From Haloferax massiliensis (GTDB taxonomy: Archaea; Halobacteriota; Halobacteria; Halobacteriales; Haloferacaceae), in the NCBI RefSeq assembly GCF_001368915.1, contig NZ_CSTE01000002.1, forward strand, positions 162,248 through 226,247: a DNA stretch of 64,000 nt. Reading direction: 5' to 3'. Shown piece after piece: positions 60,974-64,000 of this stretch. A program made the translations under genes and the position numbers. The notes under the pieces are model-generated. The model was not told where the DNA came from and searched no databases. It saw only the letters and a program-made list of their open reading frames with translations. How positions within the stretch are numbered: the first letter of the stretch is position 1; each line of letters starts with the position of its first letter.

Positions 60974-62950
60974 ATGAACGTAGATGACGTCGACAGCATC
61001 ACCGTTCTCGGAGCGGGCAACATGGGCCACGGCATCGCGGAGGTCGCGGCACTCGCCGGCTACGACGTCGTGCTGCGCGACATCGAAGACGAGTTCGTCC
61101 GAAAGGGCTACGACCAAATCGAGTGGTCGCTGAACAAACTCGTCGAGAGAGACCGACTCTCGCAGGAGGACGCCGACGCCGCGCTCGCCCGCGTCTCGAC
61201 TGCGGTCGACCTCGGCGAGGCCGTCGCCGACGCCGACGTCGTCATCGAGGCCGTCCCCGAGAAGATGGCCATCAAAAAGGAGGTGTACACCGAGTTGGAG
61301 GACCACGCCCCCGACCACGCGGTGTTCGCCACCAACACCTCCAGCCTCTCTATCACCGAACTCTCCGAGGTGACGGCGCGACCCGAGCGCTTCTGCGGGA
61401 TGCACTTTTTCAACCCGCCGGTCCGCATGGACCTCGTCGAGGTCATCTCCGGCGCGCACACCGCCGACGAGACGCTCGACCTCGTCGAAGACCTCGCCGA
61501 GTCGATGGACAAGACGCCCGTCCGCGTCCGTAAGGACAGCCCCGGCTTCATCGTGAACCGCATCCTCGTCCCGCTGATGAACGAGGCCGCGTGGATCGTC
61601 CACGCCGGCGACGCGACGATGGCCGAAGTCGACGCCACGACGAAGTACGACATGGGCCTCCCGATGGGGAGCTTCGAACTCGCCGACTACGTCGGCATCG
61701 ACGTGGGCTACCACGTTCTCGAATACATGCACGAGGTGCTCGGCGACGCCTACGAGCCGTGTCCGCTCCTCTCGGAGAAGGTCGAGGCGGGCGACCTCGG
61801 CCAGAAGACCGGCAAGGGCTTCTACGACTACGAGGACGGCGAGGGCGCTGAGGTCCCCCACGACGAGGGGAGCGAGGCCGTCAAGAACCGCCTGCTGGGC
61901 GTCATGGCGAACGAGGTCGCCGGTCTCGTCGAAAACGACGTGGCCGACCCGGCCGCCATCGACCGCGCGGTCAAACTCGGCGGGCGCTTCCCCGACGGCC
62001 CGGCGAAGATGGCCGACGGCGCCGGTATCGACGCCCTTGTCGACGCGCTCGACGACCTGCACGACGAGACCGGCGAAGAGCGTTACGAGGCCGTCGCGTA
62101 CCTCCGCGACCTCGCGCAGTCCGGCGAGGGCTTCTACGGCGGCGAGGGGTCGTCCGACGACGCTCCCGCGTTCGACGACATCTCCGTCGAGGTTCGCGAC
62201 GGTATCGGCCACATCACCCTCGACCGCCCGCACCGTCTCAACACGATTAGCATCGAACTGATGGACGAACTCTCCGAGGCGCTCGACGCCCTCGCCGACG
62301 ACGACGAGGTCCGCGCCGTGCTTCTCACGGGGGCCGGCGACCGCGCGTTCTCCGCCGGGGCCGACGTGACGAGCATCGCCGCGGGCGGCGGCGACGCCGT
62401 CTCGGGCGTGGAAATCTCCCGGAAGGGCCAACAGACGTTCGGAAAGCTCGAAGCGCTCGACAAGCCGGTCATCGCCGGAATCGACGGCTTCTGTCTCGGC
62501 GGCGGAATGGAACTCGCCATGTGCGCCGACCTCCGCATCGCCACGGAGCGCTCCGAACTCGGCCAGCCAGAACACAACCTCGGGCTCCTCCCCGGCTGGG
62601 GCGGCACGGTCCGTCTCCAGCGCATCGTCGGTACCGGCCGCGCGAAGGAGATTATCTTCAGTGCCGACCGCTACGACGCCGAAACGATGGCCGATTACGG
62701 CTTCATCAACGAGGTCGTCGAGAACGACGGCTTCGAAGAACGGGCCTACGAGTACGCGAAGCGGTTCGCACAGGGACCGCCGGTCGCCCAGCGCTACACC
62801 AAGCGCGCCATGCACAACGGCTGGGAAGACACCGACTCCGGACTGGAAGTCGAAGCACAGGCGTTCGGCCTGCTGTTTACCACCTCCGACCTGATGGAGG
62901 GCATCGCGGCCTTCACGAGCGACCGCGACCCCGAGTTCACGGGCGAGTAA
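60974..62950 (+). CDS. 3-hydroxyacyl-CoA dehydrogenase / enoyl-CoA hydratase fusion
   Basis: 658 residues. Residues ~1-290 are 3-hydroxyacyl-CoA dehydrogenase: ITVLGAGNMGHGIAEVAALAGYDVVLRD (NAD fold), SSLSITELSEVT, FFNPP and GLPMGSFELADYVG; a second dehydrogenase-like C-terminal unit spans ~300-390. Residues ~400-658 are enoyl-CoA hydratase: VRDGIGHITLDRPHRLNTI, AFSAGADVTSIA, LGGGMELAMCADLRIA, LPGWGGT. Order is dehydrogenase then hydratase, reversed from bacterial FadB/FadJ. Acts in fatty acid beta-oxidation. TATA-like TTTATTTTTCC ~60 bases and AGTATAACG ~20 bases upstream. Confidence 0.92.
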   Translation: MNVDDVDSITVLGAGNMGHGIAEVAALAGYDVVLRDIEDEFVRKGYDQIEWSLNKLVERDRLSQEDADAALARVSTAVDLGEAVADADVVIEAVPEKMAIKKEVYTELEDHAPDHAVFATNTSSLSITELSEVTARPERFCGMHFFNPPVRMDLVEVISGAHTADETLDLVEDLAESMDKTPVRVRKDSPGFIVNRILVPLMNEAAWIVHAGDATMAEVDATTKYDMGLPMGSFELADYVGIDVGYHVLEYMHEVLGDAYEPCPLLSEKVEAGDLGQKTGKGFYDYEDGEGAEVPHDEGSEAVKNRLLGVMANEVAGLVENDVADPAAIDRAVKLGGRFPDGPAKMADGAGIDALVDALDDLHDETGEERYEAVAYLRDLAQSGEGFYGGEGSSDDAPAFDDISVEVRDGIGHITLDRPHRLNTISIELMDELSEALDALADDDEVRAVLLTGAGDRAFSAGADVTSIAAGGGDAVSGVEISRKGQQTFGKLEALDKPVIAGIDGFCLGGGMELAMCADLRIATERSELGQPEHNLGLLPGWGGTVRLQRIVGTGRAKEIIFSADRYDAETMADYGFINEVVENDGFEERAYEYAKRFAQGPPVAQRYTKRAMHNGWEDTDSGLEVEAQAFGLLFTTSDLMEGIAAFTSDRDPEFTGE

Positions 62951-63036
62951 GCCGCCGTCGTGGGTGGGTTCCTCTCACTTACCCACGATGGAACGCAACG
63001 CTTAAAATAGTCCAACGACCACTCGTGAATGCAGAC

Positions 63037-63111
<75 letters not shown>

Positions 63112-63297
63112 TACCATTCTACCGCCGTCCCGCGTTTTCGAGCCGTGAATCCGGTTGTGATAGCCAATGTTTCAGGCCAAGCCGATTCACTCGACTCGAC
63201 GAACTCGACGCCGTCTTGCGATTAGCCGTTTTGTCCGGCCACGTAGATTCGCCGGGTTCAAACAGAACCGCAGGTACGGCCGCTGGAGGCGGCGTTC
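63112..63297 (+). other. Gap between tRNA-Glu and integrase
   Basis: 186 bases with lower GC than neighbours and stop codons in all frames over most of its length. Nothing recognisable except a TATA-poor promoter region for the integrase. It likely belongs to the element rather than the chromosome. Confidence 0.4.
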
Positions 63298-64000
63298 ATG
63301 AGCGATCTGGACGAGCTACCGGTCGTCACCGACGCCTCGAAGGAGTACCTGAACCCCCGCCAGTTACTCGACTACCGAGCCGAACGAGAGGCGTGTCTCG
63401 ACTGGCTGCTCACCTTCGGGAAGAAGCCCGACGAGGCGAAGGGGTACGCCCTCGGGACCATCAAGACGGGTGCATACCGGATGGACCGATTCTACCGGTT
63501 CGTCTGGGAACGAGAGGGTGGGTACACCGCGAACGTCACCCATGAGCACGCCGACGCGTGGATGAAGCACCTCGCACGCGGCGAATCCGGTGCGGCGCAC
63601 AAGCGCAACTGCCAGAAATCGACCAAGCGACTGTTCAAATGGCGACAACACGAGCACGGCCTCGGAGAGTGGAAGCCCGATATAACGTTCGCCGCCGACT
63701 CAAGCACGAACCCTCGTGACTACTTGACACGCGACGAGCGCTCGGCCGTGCGTGAAGCGGCACTCGAATACGGATCCGTCCCACACTATGACAGTCTTAC
63801 ACCAGCTGAGCGTGACCGCTGGAAGCGGTACCTCGCCCAGCGGTTCGAGAAGCCGAAGTCCGAGGTGACGCCGGACGACTGGGGCCAAGCAAACGGGTGG
63901 AAGATTCCGTCGCTCGTCTGGACGAGCCTCGACGCCGGACTCCGGCCCATCGAGGTAGAACGCTCCACGGTTAGTTGGATCGATACGGACAACGCGGTGC
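63298..64000 (+). CDS. Tyrosine-recombinase integrase, N-terminal part (runs off right edge)
   Basis: 234 codons are present; the end is outside the window. The N-terminal SAM-like/core-binding domain (EYLNPRQLLDYRAEREACLDWLLTFGKKP, then HAWMKHLARG-like ADAWMKHLARGESGAAHKRN) is followed by the catalytic domain; the first catalytic arginine lies in SLDAGLRPIEVE near residue 214. The His-x-x-Arg and Tyr lie outside. Haloarchaeal SSV-like or phage integrases have this architecture. Downstream of tRNA-Glu, so it likely catalysed insertion there. Codon use and GC are lower than in the genes to the left. Confidence 0.88.
   Translation, partial: MSDLDELPVVTDASKEYLNPRQLLDYRAEREACLDWLLTFGKKPDEAKGYALGTIKTGAYRMDRFYRFVWEREGGYTANVTHEHADAWMKHLARGESGAAHKRNCQKSTKRLFKWRQHEHGLGEWKPDITFAADSSTNPRDYLTRDERSAVREAALEYGSVPHYDSLTPAERDRWKRYLAQRFEKPKSEVTPDDWGQANGWKIPSLVWTSLDAGLRPIEVERSTVSWIDTDNAV

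Noticed and set aside
63245-63275. GGGTTCAAAC upstream of the integrase as a second att copy of tRNA-Glu
   Set aside because: Only about 9 bases match the T-arm and the flanks differ; not long enough to be an attachment repeat.

Overview
The window is a stretch of chromosome from a haloarchaeon, most likely a Haloferax species close to H. volcanii. The evidence is high GC content, strongly acidic proteins, archaeal-only genes (Rpo subunits D, F, K and N, ribosomal proteins S28e, L24e, L21e and L18e, P0/P12, L7Ae, EF-1beta, isopentenyl phosphate kinase), Tat-type lipoprotein signals, TATA-type promoters with leaderless starts, and gene order in the ribosomal clusters. The species assignment is inference from memory of gene content, not from a search.

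Layout. 1-2.4 kb: start of tmcA, then rpl7ae-rps28e-rpl24e-ndk. 2.6-10.8 kb: two methionine-synthase-like genes (the downstream one has lost its 3' end), hemK2, mscS, ksgA, DUF655, rpoF, rpl21e, a PLP transsulfuration enzyme with a 41-bp tandem duplication at its stop codon. 10.8-15.6 kb: EF-1beta with a small zinc-finger protein, a frameshifted TctA-like permease, and the rpl11 / rpl1-rplP0-rpl12 stalk genes with conspicuous leader hairpins and palindromes. 15.7-19.2 kb: M42 peptidase, mevalonate kinase and isopentenyl phosphate kinase. 19.2-29.6 kb: metallo-beta-lactamase proteins, Lhr helicase, a Dna2-like nuclease-helicase, and several proteins of unknown role. 29.8-36 kb: the long leftward operon tRNA-Ser, rps13, rps4, rps11, rpoD, tRNA-Leu, rpl18e, rplM, rpsI, rpoN, rpoK, eno, rpsB. 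36-44.6 kb: thioredoxin, UspA, moaA, Mrp, a UDG-like protein, tRNA-Ser with a duplicated 3' end, GNAT, udk. 44.7-51.5 kb: a branched-chain amino-acid type ABC transporter. 51.7-57.5 kb: GNAT, tRNA-Thr, microproteins, an odd tRNA-like element, and the sdhCDBA operon. 57.6-63 kb: M14-like deacylase divergent from a RimK-retropepsin fusion, an AlkA-like glycosylase and a two-domain beta-oxidation enzyme. 63.0-64 kb: tRNA-Glu followed by a tyrosine integrase running off the end, the likely edge of an integrated element.

Most striking points: (1) the solute-binding protein of the liv-type transporter appears circularly permuted, its C-terminal half preceding its N-terminal half behind an intact Tat-lipoprotein signal; (2) the metE paralogue has lost its conserved C-terminal zinc-cysteine segment at a junction with a convergent gene; (3) a tRNA-Ser 3' end is duplicated 148 bp downstream like an attachment-site scar; (4) a RimK ligase fused to a retropepsin-like domain sits divergently beside a metal-dependent deacylase, suggesting a peptide or amino-acid tagging and trimming module. 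Items 1 and 2 and the TctA frameshift should be tested against raw reads and close relatives before biological interpretation.
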